Part shown: piece by piece, positions 47,701-59,180 of the stretch
How the letters are laid out: the number at the start of each line of letters is the position of its first letter
Position numbering within the stretch: the stretch's first letter is position 1
Assembly (NCBI RefSeq): GCF_964204645.1
Contig: NC_134036.1
Span: 5,777,600 to 5,841,599 of the forward strand
DNA: 64,000 bases
Origin: Tubulanus polymorphus
Taxonomy: Eukaryota > Nemertea > Palaeonemertea > Tubulaniformes > Tubulanidae
Direction of reading: 5' to 3'
Translations under genes and position numbers: made by a program
The notes under the pieces: model-generated
The model's database searches: none
Told to the model about the DNA's origin: nothing
What the model saw: the letters and a program-made list of their open reading frames with translations, nothing else

Positions 47701-48201
47701 GTCTTTGACTTGGTTCAAATGGGGACACAATGCCCAACCGCGTCAAGGCAGAACATATATACTACACATTAGAAGTTGAAACCAACTTTGTGAATTTACT
47801 AGCATGTTTTACTTTATATTTCGCAGATATATAATTCTACAGCAAGATATATGCGCGTGATTTTTTTCACTGTCGATTCAGATCTAGCTATATTCAATAT
47901 TGGAATGTAGTATATGGGTAGAGGTTCGCTACACTGAAATTGCAGGTTTATTTTGCTTCGCTGTCGGGTGTCAAATCGAGAACTGCTTATTTCGACTTCT
48001 AAAGTCTCTCAGCGTCAGCGCGCATTTGACTCTGTTCAGTTTGTTGGTTTTACCTCCGTTAAAATCTACGCAGGTTTTGCAAATGGGAAATCGCTTATAA
48101 CTTGTGATGTCGTTGGTACTTTGTACAACGATAGATTTGGAAGATTAAACCGATTGTTTCTCTTTTAACAATCACTGATTGTGTGTTGTGTACAGTCTAA
48201 A

Positions 48202-49329
48202 ATGATGACTCCAGAAAATATATCGGTTGGCGCTCAGTTTCTCGACCTCAACGGATCGGACCTGACAACCAGCACTGAGAAGGCAGGGTTTAAACCTCAT
48301 CCGCGGTGTAAATACATCCATCACGCCGATTACAAACCGTTTCACGTGAATCTCTATCTACAGATTACAACGCACGTCGTTTTTAGCATCGCCATCTTCG
48401 GTTTCGGCTCCAATTTACTGTCTTTTATCATTCTCAGTAAAGAACGTTCTAACAACACCAGTATATTCTATTTGAGGTGTTTGGCTGTTTCTGACACGTT
48501 CACTTGTTTGTCTTATATCGTATTTGACTTTCAGTATCGGCTCTACAGTCATACAATGTTACTGGACATGACTGCTGAAATAAACCACGTTATGAAGCGC
48601 ATGTATTCATACACTCAATTCATTCGACTTTTGTTTTCAGATATCAGTGATCTGATAACATTGTTAATAGCTATAGACAGATATATCGTTGTTTGTTTGC
48701 CTTTAAAAACTGTTAGAATTATAAGTATGAAAAGAAGTTGTATCTACATCACGTTTGTACTGGTCATTTCAGTTTGTAATCAGTCAAGGAATTATGTCAA
48801 ATATTATACACGTCGGTCTATTAATCCGTGCACTGGACACGAGAGATGGACTCAGAAGTTGACTCCATTTGCTAAAAACATTTATTTGAGATATTATGAA
48901 GTTTTTGTTCGCGCTCCTATATTCACTATACTCCCGACAGTGATAGTGGTTCTAATAACTATCCGATTGATTTTCACGTTGAGACGCGCAGGAGCAGCAA
49001 GAAAAACCATGTCTACAAATAATCAAACTTCTAACAGCAGCAGCAGCAGCAGCAGCAGTGACCGTAGTTTAACTCTGACGTTAATTCTCATTTCATGTTT
49101 CTATTTACTGAAAAAGGCTTTTGATCTCAGAGCATCGATCCACAATCTAATTCTTACTCTCAACGGAAAACTCGGTAAAGGCTCTTCAGGCGCAATGTTC
49201 AACCAAATTAAAAATATAGTCAGAATGATCGTAGCGTCTTGTAATTTCGTCATTTATTGCGCTTCGAGGCGTCGCTTTCGAAATCAACTGAAAGCGATGT
49301 TTTCGATTGCGAAGAAAAACAACGATTGA
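48202..49329 (+). CDS. Rhodopsin-class GPCR 1, peptide-receptor-like (375 aa)
   Basis: Intronless frame; the first ATG is at 48202, immediately followed by a second. The N-terminus has glycosylation sites at N6 and N17. Seven helices are visible: TM1 with N71, TM2 with D98, TM3 ending in D159-R160-Y161, TM4 near 181-192, TM5 near 226-250, TM6 near 288-306, and TM7 with NFVIY (348-352) in place of NPxxY, followed by a basic helix 8 (SRRRFRN). The third intracellular loop carries an 8-Ser tract (279-286). The TM7 form and the DRY context resemble FMRFamide- or myosuppressin-type receptors, often expanded in lophotrochozoans; the ligand is unknown. It could also be chemosensory. The neighbouring gene at 50754 is a recent tandem copy. 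Confidence 0.88.
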   Translation: MMTPENISVGAQFLDLNGSDLTTSTEKAGFKPHPRCKYIHHADYKPFHVNLYLQITTHVVFSIAIFGFGSNLLSFIILSKERSNNTSIFYLRCLAVSDTFTCLSYIVFDFQYRLYSHTMLLDMTAEINHVMKRMYSYTQFIRLLFSDISDLITLLIAIDRYIVVCLPLKTVRIISMKRSCIYITFVLVISVCNQSRNYVKYYTRRSINPCTGHERWTQKLTPFAKNIYLRYYEVFVRAPIFTILPTVIVVLITIRLIFTLRRAGAARKTMSTNNQTSNSSSSSSSSDRSLTLTLILISCFYLLKKAFDLRASIHNLILTLNGKLGKGSSGAMFNQIKNIVRMIVASCNFVIYCASRRRFRNQLKAMFSIAKKNND

Positions 49330-49369
49330 TTGAACAAAACGACAGTTAACGACACGAAATACCGTTTTT

Positions 49370-49960
49370 TATACAGCACTCGCGTCAATCACCTAATTTC
49401 AAGTCGTTTGAACATAATTTCTATATATCAACATCAAGCTTCGTTGAATAAAAATAACCGCGCCTTTTTAATAACTTGGAGTACGGATTTTTCAACCAAA
49501 AAAAAAATATTCGGGAGGGAGAATTAAAGGAAAAATAAAAAGAAGGTAATTAAAACTTGAATTATAGGCGTTTTTTGAGGGGTATCGGAAAAAAATAAAT
49601 CGAATACAGTTTCGTTGTAGGATTCGAGAATTTTCTAGATAAAATCTTCAAGTTAAAGAAGAGTGAAAAATTGCGATGAATTGAGAAACTAAGTATTTGG
49701 CGAATCATAAGATCAAAAATAACGACGGAAATGAAAATTTCTGGATTTTTTAAATTCACGATCCAAACGCAACAAAGGACTATGAAGAAATTTATTCTTT
49801 TCATAAATTGGATTTTTGTTTTATTTTGATGGAATTCTGCAGGGCAGGATCCGGCCTCGATTTGGATCAGTGATATTCACAGCTTCAGAAACGGTAACCT
49901 AACCCTAATTTAACAATAATGTTTATTCACGTTTCATTTTTTTCATAAATTGCAGGAAAT
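49370..49960. repeat. GPCR flank duplicate
   Basis: Nearly identical to 52475-53060 and partly to 46795-47215, containing CACTCGCGTCAATCACCTAA and ATTCGGGAGGGAGAATTAA. It marks the ~2.55-kb duplication unit. Confidence 0.85.
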
Positions 49961-50753
49961 AGAGTAAACTCTATTACTGCAGTAAAGTAGAGACTGGAGA
50001 AATAAAACCCTAAGTTGAAGACAAATACTAAGTAAGAGTTTGTGAAATACAGTAGATTCTGTCTCTTACTGCGGTAAAGCTGAGACCATTGAAATTCTAC
50101 CCCGAGTTGGTGTCAGAAACAGATAAAGAATTTGCTAAACACGATGGACTCGGTCCCTCGCCAGCTTAAGTTATGATTGTTAGAATTCTGCCTCAAGTCG
50201 GTTTCAGATACACGGTTTACAGATTAAAGGTTTGTGAAATACAGCAGACTTTGTCTTTGACTTGGTTCAAATGGGGACACAATGTCCCATCGGGTCAAGG
50301 CAGAACATATATACTACACATTAGAAGTTGAAACCAACTTTGTGAATTTACTAGCATGTTTTACTTTATATTTCGCAGATACATAATTCTACAGCAAGAT
50401 ATATGCGCGTGATTTTTTTTCACTGTCGATTCAGATGTAGCTATATCCGATATCCGAATGTAATATATGGGTAAAAGTTCGCTATACTGAAATTGCAGGT
50501 TAATTTTCCTCGCTGTCGGGCGTCAACTCGGGAACTGCTTATTTCGACTTCTAAAGTCTCTCAGCGTCAACGCGCACTTGACTCTGGTCACTTCGTTGGT
50601 TTTACCTCCTATAATATCTACGCAGATTTTGCAAATGGGAAATCGCTAATAACTTGAGATGTCGTTGGTACTTTGTACAACGATGGATTTGGAAGATTAA
50701 ACCGATTGTTTCTCTATTGACAATCAGTGATTGTGTGTTGTGTTCAGTCTGAA

Positions 50754-51884
50754 ATGATGACTCAAGAAAATATATCGGTTGGCGCTCAGTTTCTCGACCT
50801 CAACGGATCTGACCTGACAACAACCAGCACTGAGAAGGCAGGGTTTAAACCTCATCCGCGGTGTAAATTCATTCATCATTCTGATTACAAACCGTTTCAC
50901 GTGAATCTGTATCTACAGATTACAACGCACGTCGTTTTTAGCATTGCCATCTTCGGTTTCGGTACAAATTTACTGTCTTTTATCATTCTCAGTAAAGAAC
51001 GTTCAATCAACACCAGTATATTCTATTTGAGGTGTTTGGCTATTTCGGATATGTTTATTTGTTTGTCTTATATCGTATTTGACTTTCATTATCGGCTCTA
51101 CAGTCACACGCTGTTACTGGACATGGCTGCTGAAATAAACCACGTTATGAAGCGCATTTATTCATACACTCAATTCATTCGACTTATTTCTTCAAATATC
51201 AGTGATATGATAACATTGTTAATAGCTATAGACAGATATATCGTTGTTTGTTGGCCTTTAAAAACTGTTAGAATTATAAGTATGAAAAGAAGTTGTATCT
51301 ACATCACGTTTGTACTGGTCATTTCGGTTTGTGATCAGTCAAGGAATTATTTCAAATATTATACACGTCGGTCTATTAATCCGTGCACTGGACACGAGAG
51401 ATGGACTCAGAAGTTGACTCCATTTGCTAAAAACATTTATTTGAGATATTATGAAGTTTTTGTTCGCGCTCCTATATTCACTATACTCCCGACAGTGATA
51501 GTGGTTCTAATAACTATCCGATTGATTTTCACGTTGAGACGCGCAGGAGCAGCGAGAAAAACCATGTCTACAAATAATCAAACTTCTAACAGCAGCAGCA
51601 GCAGCAGCAACAGTGACAGTAGTTTAACTCTGACGTTAGTTCTCATTTCGTGTTTCTATTTACTGAAAAAAGCTTTTGATCTCAGAGCATCGTTCCAAAA
51701 TCTAATTCTCACTCTCAACGGAAAACTTGGTAAAGGCTCATTATTTACAATTATGAACCAAATTCAAAATATAGTCAGAATGATCGTAGCGTCTTGTAAT
51801 TTCGTCATTTATTGCGCTTCGAGGCGTCGCTTTCGAAATCGACTGAAAGCGATGTTTTCGATTGCGAAGAAAAACAACGATTGA
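50754..51884 (+). CDS. Rhodopsin-class GPCR 2, tandem paralogue (376 aa)
   Basis: Intronless and collinear with GPCR 1, with starts 2552 bp apart; its 5' flank (50090-50750) is also duplicated. One Thr is inserted near residue 21. The IDRYIVVC motif is followed by WPLK rather than LPLK, and the Ser tract is shorter and broken by Asn. The NFVIY and SRRRFRN end is retained. Differences concentrate in TM2, TM3 and the segment before TM7 (KGSLFTIMNQ versus KGSSGAMFNQ), where ligand or coupling differences could lie. It is intact, so probably functional; ligand unknown. Confidence 0.88.
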   Translation: MMTQENISVGAQFLDLNGSDLTTTSTEKAGFKPHPRCKFIHHSDYKPFHVNLYLQITTHVVFSIAIFGFGTNLLSFIILSKERSINTSIFYLRCLAISDMFICLSYIVFDFHYRLYSHTLLLDMAAEINHVMKRIYSYTQFIRLISSNISDMITLLIAIDRYIVVCWPLKTVRIISMKRSCIYITFVLVISVCDQSRNYFKYYTRRSINPCTGHERWTQKLTPFAKNIYLRYYEVFVRAPIFTILPTVIVVLITIRLIFTLRRAGAARKTMSTNNQTSNSSSSSSNSDSSLTLTLVLISCFYLLKKAFDLRASFQNLILTLNGKLGKGSLFTIMNQIQNIVRMIVASCNFVIYCASRRRFRNRLKAMFSIAKKNND

Positions 51885-52194
51885 TTGAACAAAACGACAG
51901 TTAACGACACGACCTCGAATTGTTGATACAGAACCAAACTTTCCTAAATGGCCATATAACAGGCCCGTACCCACGGGGTGCCTTGGATGTGAACGCATCT
52001 CCCCAGAAGTTCCAAAGTTCCACTATATTTCGTCACAAAGAGCATTTATTGAACTACCCATTAGTGTTTGTTCAACTGACTTCGTTATATGAAATATTCA
52101 CTAACATTGGCTGGAAATGTCTCCAAAATTCCCGACGTCAAATAAGTTTCAATTCGCGTCCGGCCAAAGTACAGTCATTAAGTCATGCCTTAAC

Positions 52195-52470
52195 TTTTTC
52201 TCTTACTGCGATGAAGTTGAGACTGGTAAAATTCTACCCCGAGTTGGTGTCAAATACTGAGTAACAGTTTGTGAAATACAGTAGACTCTGTCTCTTACTG
52301 CGGTATAGTTGAGACCAGTAAAATTCTACCCCGAGTCGGTGTCAAATACCGAGTAAGAGTTTGTAAAATACAGTAGACTCTGTCTCTTACTGCAGTAAAG
52401 TTGAGACCAGTAAAATTCTACCCCGAGTTGGTGTCAAATACTGAGTAAGTTTTCGTGAAATACCGTTTTT
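52195..52470. repeat. 92-bp minisatellite (inverted units)
   Basis: Three copies of the 31075 unit on the opposite strand, between GPCR 2 and the pseudogene. Confidence 0.85.
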
Positions 52471-52474
52471 TATA

Positions 52475-53060
52475 CAGCACTCGCGTCAATCACCTAATTT
52501 CAAGTCGTTTGAACATAATTTCTATATATCAACATCAAGCTTCGTTGAATAAAAATAACCGCGCCTTTTTAATAACTTGGAGTACGGATTTTTCAACCAA
52601 AAAAAAAATATTCGGGAGGGAGAATTAAAGGAAAAATAAAAAGAAGGTAATTAAAACTTGAATTATAGGCGTTTTTTGAGGGGTATCGGAAAAAAATAAA
52701 TCGAATACAGTTTCGTTGTAGTATTCGAGAATTTTCTAGATAAAATCTTCAAGTTAAAGAAGAGTGAAAAATTGCGATGAATTGAGAAACTAAGTATTTG
52801 GCGAATCATAAGATCAAAAATAACGACGGAAATGAAAATTTCTGGATTTTTTAAATTCACGATCCAAACGCAACAAAGGACTATGAAGAAATTTATTCTT
52901 TTCATAAATTGGATTTTTGTTTTATTTTGATGGAATTCCGCAGGGCAGGATCCGGACTCGATTTGGATCAGTGATATTCACAGCTTCAGAAACGGTAACC
53001 TAACCCTAATTTAACAATAATGTTTATTCACATTTCATTTTTTTTCATAAATTGCAAGAA
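52475..53060. repeat. GPCR flank duplicate
   Basis: Copy of 49370-49960 placed directly before the truncated GPCR copy. Confidence 0.85.
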
Positions 53061-53083
53061 AAAGAGTAAACTCATGTAAAGAC

Positions 53084-53548
53084 ATGACTCTTGAAATGAA
53101 CCACGTTATGAAGCGCATTTATTCATACACTCAATTCATTCGACTTATTTCTTCAAATATCAGTGATCTGATAACATTGTTAATAGCTATAGACAGATAT
53201 ATCGTTGTTTGTTTGCCTTTAAAAACTGTTTGAATAATAAGTATGAAAAGAAGTTGTATCTACATCACGTTTGTACTGGTCATTTCAGTTTGTGATCAGA
53301 CTAGGAATTTTTTCAAATATAATACAAGTTGGTCTATTAATCCGTGCACTGGATACGAGAGATGGAATCAGAGGTTGACTCCATTTGCAAAAAACATTTA
53401 TTTGAAATATTATGAAGTTTTTGTTCGCGCTCCTATATTTGCTATACTACCGACGGTGATAGTGGTTCTAATAACTATTCGATTGATTTTCACGTTGAGA
53501 CGCGCAGGTGCAGCGAGAAAAACCATGTCTACAAATAATCAAACTCCT

Positions 53549-53617
<69 letters not shown>

Positions 53618-53878
53618 GACCGTAGTTTAACTCTGACGTTAATTCTCATTTCATGTTTCTATTTACTGAAAAAAGCTTTTGTTCTCAGAGCATCGATCCA
53701 AAATCTAATTCTTACTCTCAACGGAAAACTCGGTAAAGGCGCAATGTTGAACCAAATTCAAAATATAGTCAGAGTGATCGTCGCGTCTTGTAATTTCGTC
53801 ATTTATTGCGCTTCGAGGCGTCGCTTTCGAAATCAACTGAAAGCGACGTTTTCGATTACGAAGAAAAACAACGATTGA
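53084..53878 (+). pseudogene. GPCR 3, truncated copy with in-frame stop
   Basis: Homology to GPCR 1 and 2 starts in the loop before TM3 (MTLEMNHVMKR) and runs to the same C-terminus, so TM1 and TM2 are absent. A TGA at 53231-53233 replaces the Arg codon after LKTV, just past the DRY motif. The Ser tract in loop 3 has expanded to about 24-26 uninterrupted residues (AGC repeat). A short frame from 53243 could still be translated, but it would lack TM1 to TM3. Confidence 0.88.
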
Positions 53879-53911
53879 TTGTACAAAACGACAGTTAACG
53901 ACACGACCTCG

Positions 53912-54135
53912 AATAAAGAAGTTTCCAGTTTCTAGGCGCCATTATGTGGCGGTCCCTCGAGGTGCCCATTGTTGCGATAATTTGCGCTCATTTTTAAAAC
54001 ATAAGTTTAGATCGAATATCATATAGTTCTGCAGTCCTTTGCTCGACGAAATTAATTTATACACCATTTTAAAGGAAATGAAATGCAGATATTTGCTGGC
54101 GTTTTTTTGAATTTTTGAACGCAACAATTGAGAAC
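53912..54135. repeat. Dispersed repeat, copy also at 57966-58155
   Basis: Both copies start GAATAAAGAAGTTTCCAGTT and continue TTCTAGGCGCC and ATAGTTCTGCAGTCC. Non-coding. Confidence 0.75.
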
Positions 54136-54324
54136 AGTGACGATGTGAAACCAAGGACCGCATATCTTAACCCTGCGTAAAACAAGTCGCAACATTTATA
54201 AATTTTGAGATATCCTAGTATCTCTTGAAGCTATATTTCCTTTTTTCACAGAGGTTAAAGAGGGTAATTTGCAGTTTAAGCCTGAGTTTAAGTCTTTTGG
54301 ATATCTCTCCTGTAGACTGATCTG

Positions 54325-54735
54325 TACCCGCGATGAAGTTGAGACTGGTAAAATTCTACCCCAAGTTGGTGTCAAATACTGAGTAAGAGCTCGTGAAATT
54401 TCAGTAGACTCTGTCTCTTACTGTGGTAAAGTTGAGACTGGCAAAACTCTACCCCGAATTGGTGTCAAATACTAAGTAAGAGTTTGTGAAATACAGTAGA
54501 CTCTGTCTCCTTGTGCGGTAAAGTTGCGACTGGTAAAACTCTACCCCGAGTCGGTGTCAAATACTGAGTAAGAGATTGTGAAATACAGTAGACTCTGTCT
54601 CTTACTGCGGTAAAGTTGAGACTGGTAAAATTCTACCTCAAGTTGGTGTCAAATACTGAGTAACAGTTTGTGAAATACAGTAGACTCTGTCGCTTACTGT
54701 GGTAAGGTAAGAGTTTGTGAAATACAGTAACGTAG
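54325..54735. repeat. 92-bp minisatellite (inverted units)
   Basis: About four and a half copies of the 92-bp unit downstream of the GPCR pseudogene. Confidence 0.85.
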
Positions 54736-55257
54736 ATAGCTAGGGCTGTCGCCATAGACCTAGTCACACCGGGAACAGTTATAACTGTCATTTTCAAATA
54801 AACACCGAAGATCGATGGAATGATTCCGCTTAAAACGTTAGAAAATAAACGATTATAACTGCAGTTGTTCGAATTTATATGACGTGTGGGTTTCTGTCGA
54901 TTAAGGTCCTCGCGGTGAGTAACGTTACCTCGCGCTCGCACGTGCTACGTGTCTAATTAAACGCGTAAGATCGATGGCCCGCACACCTGTAGCGCGACAC
55001 GCGGTCACATTTTAATTCCCCGGTGATTGTTGCCGGTGCGTACGTGTCCTTTGTCTCGTTCGTAATGGGCGCGCATCATTTTTCCGAAGCGTTGGATTTT
55101 TATGCGGCCTCGAGCCCATCTGCGCGCACCGCACGGGTTGAATCATCGCGTGTACGTGGGAACACAACCGATTAAAAACTCGTGCTGTTTATTAACGCGT
55201 TTATATATAGGTGTTCACACGTGTGTATATAAAGGAATTCGAAGATCGGACTCGGGA

Positions 55258-55490
55258 CTTCATTTGCTATAGGTTTTGAGGCGAAGGGGAGATGAGTTGA
55301 GAGTCTACATGTTTATATTTCTAGTCTTTGGACGTCATTTTCTATAGCCTTTGAGGCGAAGGGGAGATGAGTTGAGAGACTACATGTTTATATTTCTAGT
55401 CTTTGGACGTCATTTTCTATAGCTTTTGAGAGGAAGGGGAGATGAGTTGAGAGTCTACAAGTTTATATTTCCAGACTTCAGAATTTCATT
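55258..55490. repeat. ~80-bp tandem repeat, three copies
   Basis: Unit contains GAAGGGGAGATGAGTTGAGA and GTTTATATTTCTAGTCTTTG. No coding role is seen. Confidence 0.85.
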
Positions 55491-55549
55491 GAGCGAACTC
55501 ACAATATACATCATAATTAATGCATCATAACTATACACCATAACTAATC

Positions 55550-55830
55550 ATAATTTCACTGCATCGTTGAAGTTATCGAGAATGAGAAGGTCGTCATTAG
55601 TAACTAATCATAATTCTACTGAATCGTCGAAGTTATCGAGAATGAGAAGGTCGTAATTAGGAACTTATCGCAATTTTACTGAATCGTTGAAGTTTTGGTT
55701 GATGTTATTGAGAATTAGCAAGTCGTCAAAATAGTAACCGATCATAATTTTGCTGAATTTCTGACGCAATTGAGAATGAGATGGTCCTCTTTATTACTAT
55801 ACTGAATCGTATAAGTAATTGACATTGAGA
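55550..55830. repeat. ~60-bp tandem repeat, inverted relative to genes D and E
   Basis: Units with GAGAATGAGAAGGTCGTCAT and TAACTAATCATAATT are the complement of the arrays at 32030 and 38570. Confidence 0.8.
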
Positions 55831-55868
55831 ACGTTCAGGCACTCAAAGATTATGTGGAATAGCGAATC

Positions 55869-56395
55869 TTGTCTTTACAACCAATCACCAATTTGACTTT
55901 CAGAATTCGAAACTTATTTATCCTTCCTTGTAAAGATATTCATAAGAGACACATAGTGGAATCAGCCCTTATATGTAAACTTTCGAAATCCAATTTATCT
56001 ACTAATTTAAATACTGGTTTTTCTCCACATAACCAATTATTATCCAGACACATAAACTCTTTATTAGATTTGGGTTGATGTCACTATGTGTCACTCTGTT
56101 ATCGCCACCCTCTTCAGTCCACTTCACATAGTTACATAATTTGTTTTTACTCTGAACTGTTTAGAATTGCTGTGGTTTCCACGGTACCCCTTGGTGTTTT
56201 ATTGCTTGTTCTGTTTATCTTTAGTTTTGACACACTGCTTCTATTTTAGATCCTGCGAGTTTATATGCTTTGTTACTTGTTTTTCTGGTCGTTCCACCTG
56301 ATGATGGCTGTTAGTCAACAACCGAAACGTTGTGGTTTCGTAATAATAAATTTGATAGTATAATTTCAAATTCGAAGTGTGGGATTTCTTCATTT
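55869..56395 (+). mobile_element. Penelope-like retroelement, 3' fragment
   Basis: A 69-codon frame (55869-56078) contains KRHIVESALICKLSKSNLST then NLNTGFSPHNQ, which resembles the C-terminal part of a GIY-YIG endonuclease domain. About 215 bp downstream, CCTGATGATGGC ... CCGAAACGTTGTGG resembles the hammerhead core reported in this retroelement class. The 3' edge GTGTGGGATTTCTTCATTTA resembles the edges at 5940 and 13800. The reverse transcriptase is missing, so the copy is inactive. Confidence 0.6.
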
Positions 56396-57544
56396 ATCTA
56401 CAGTTTACACGGATTATAGTGTTTATTCGGCAAATAACTACGAAAGAAATGAATATAAGGGGTCACTCTCTACGACCTAGATATAGGGGGTCTATAGGTG
56501 CTTGATATTTAGATTTTGATTCATATTCTAATGCGTTTTCCTGGCAATTGAGCAACTTTGAAGAAAATGCTAAACTCTTAGTGTAAACTAAGCATATCGA
56601 ATCAAAATTACAAAACTAAATCGTCGCACTACGGATATCATAACCTGTAGGGCACGGCGGGTATTTTTGTGTGAACAATATTGTCGAGGGCACTTAAATG
56701 GCGAAGACTATCGCACGTGCTGTACATGTGCGACAGTCTGAATACGCCCCTGGGGGTCGTCGCTTAACTAATCACTTTTTCACTGAACGTTTAAATTTGA
56801 AGTCAGGAGTCAGTGAAAATCAGAGTCATCAGACGGTCGTTATTAGTAAGTATCGTGATTTTTTGTTACTAAATCCATCCAGTAAGACAAATGAGCTGGC
56901 CATCACTAGCGACTAATCATAATTTTAGTGTTAATTGTTTGAACTCACCAAGAATGAGAACCAGAAGATTGACTTGAAAGTCTGTTGACGCCTAGTTTAT
57001 CGATGTATAATAAACATTATTGTAACGGTTTTTACGACGTCAAAAATTCGTTATGAAGATCGCATCACGATCAAAACAATCTCGTTTTATTTAACGGGGG
57101 ATCGTCATTGTAGATATTGGACAGATTATCATCGTAATGTGTATACCGCGTTTAATCGGGATTCGACACCGCACACGGTATATTCTAGATCTGCGACGCG
57201 CGCGGTGATGACGATGGATATATCAGCCGCAGAGCGTCGTTCCATCGATTCAGCTGGTGCGGTTATCATCCTTTGTCTCGCTCGCTGGCTACCCACGCAG
57301 ACTGGCGGCGTACAGAACCCTTCGCGTCTCGGCGCGCACTCGCTTCAGAGATGCTGCGTTGTCACAGCAAAGCCGAGCTGTCAAAAATGGGTCCGCGATC
57401 TAAATCAGCGCGTCTTACCGTGCTACGCGATAGGTACCGTATACGAATTTGACGGCGTTTCGATGTTTATATCGCGACTGTATCGGCGACTAGTATGATC
57501 TGAACGGTTTGATCGTATTCGAAACTCTAAATCAAGCGTAGGTT

Positions 57545-57770
57545 TTCAGTGTTTGTTGATGTTGTTTTTTCGTTTGTCTCTTGCTTCAGTTCGCGTCGTT
57601 CGGATCTGGGCTTCCCCGTGGTTTTGTCTTGTTCCCCGAAGACTAACCCTATTGGATGGTTCGTCTAGGCTCAAGACGGGAGCGCGGAGTTTGTAGTGCT
57701 GCACGCGCGCTGTAAGCAGCAGCAAGCGGGACTCGAACCCGCTTGCGCTTACCACTCGGCGAGCCATCTG
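57545..57770 (-). mobile_element. tRNA-derived SINE, second copy
   Basis: Minus strand: GGCTCGCCGAGTGGTAAGCG (box A) is followed closely by GGGTTCGAGTCC (box B at 57729-57740), so the anticodon arm is missing. The body with ATCCAATAGGGTTAGTCTTC is shared with 28405-28614. Confidence 0.65.
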
Positions 57771-58159
57771 ATATTGAATGCAACAGCATCACACGCCTTA
57801 TAGTACAACATCGATACAACGGAGTGAACAGCGCTAAAACTAACATATTCAATGCCGTGAATGGATAGAGAATGCGATAAAAGCTTCTAAAAGGGTGGCT
57901 TGCTTCTCGATGAACGCAGTTGTTATCCCCCAGAGTATTGAAGTAGGCCTATACGTTTCATTCATGAATAAAGAAGTTTCCAGTTTCTAGGCGCCGTTTT
58001 GCGCTCATTTTTGAAACATGAGTTTAGATTGAATATCACATAGTTCTGCAGTCCCTCGTTCGATGAACTCAATTTATACACCATTTCAATGGAAATGAAA
58101 TGCAGATATTTTTTGGCGATTCTGGGAATTTTTGAATGCAAAAATTGAGAATTATTACC

Positions 58160-59180
58160 CGTCTTATTAATTTATTACCCGTCCCGAACATATAGTCTAA
58201 GGAAGGTGGATCGCTCTGTCAGTCAAAGCTATGCTTCAGTGGCGGGTTCAGGGTACCTCAAATACCTCACGTGAGACACTAAAATCAGAAATGCCCTAAC
58301 CGGAAAGGCTGAAAGAATCGAAATTAATTTGAAAACCTGTCAATTGTTTTATCAGACAAAACGAGGGTGTGCCCGAAACGATTAGTTTCCTCAGGGTGTT
58401 TCGAATATTCAATCTCGCATTGGGATCGATTCTAATAAAGCGCCCCTTTTGAAAGGCGTGTCCTTTTCGTCTTCGGTCTTCGGCGAGGCCGTCGAAATAG
58501 GACACTGTGTCCGTTCCCGCAATGTTTTCGTAAACGTGCACGTATCATCTTAGTTTGATGACTCGATCATTGACGCCTGCGTGGTTGGAAGCTCGGTTGT
58601 ATTCACGCATATGCGTACATTGTACGTGCATTACGCGATACTTAATTTGCGAGTAATATTTTACCGGTTATGTCTCATTAAATCAACTGCCGCTCAATCA
58701 ACGCTAATTAGCATTAGTAGTTGAACCCATCGCCGATAGGTAGCGAGCGGTTATGCGATGAAGATGCTAGTCGTCTAGTTTCGGTTGCTATACTTTTGCT
58801 GGCGCTCCGGGTATTTACCACACTCGTGGAAGATTACCATCGCGCAGCCACGGGCACTGTCGTGACCGAAAACAAATTATCTCATCGAGTATATTACGTA
58901 TGCACATACTTCAGGACCTGGAGCCGGTGGCGAATCTTCGGACTGTTGTTAACTAAATATTAGCCTTGACCTCGCAATATTAGCCCCTGTCGTCTCGGAT
59001 CAAGTACGTAGAACCGAATTGGGCTAATTAGACGACATGTTTTGGTTTTTTCGGTTGTCCTCCCGAAGCCATTGCTTCTATAACTACCTTTAAGTAGGTA
59101 CTATTTTAGCGCAGATCCCGTTCAGGCGTTCGCCATCGACGTGTGAAAGTTTATGTATCCCGTCCGTTTGAAAAACTAGT
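58160..59180. other. Spacer, no gene seen
   Basis: Only short frames without recognisable motifs. No repeat array is evident by eye. Confidence 0.5.

Noticed and set aside
48181-48201. Upstream extension of the GPCR 1 frame
   Set aside because: The extension begins at GTG; the first ATG is 48202, and the paralogue likewise begins at 50754.
57139-57498. 119-codon plus-strand frame
   Set aside because: No recognisable domain, repeats or splice signals; probably chance.
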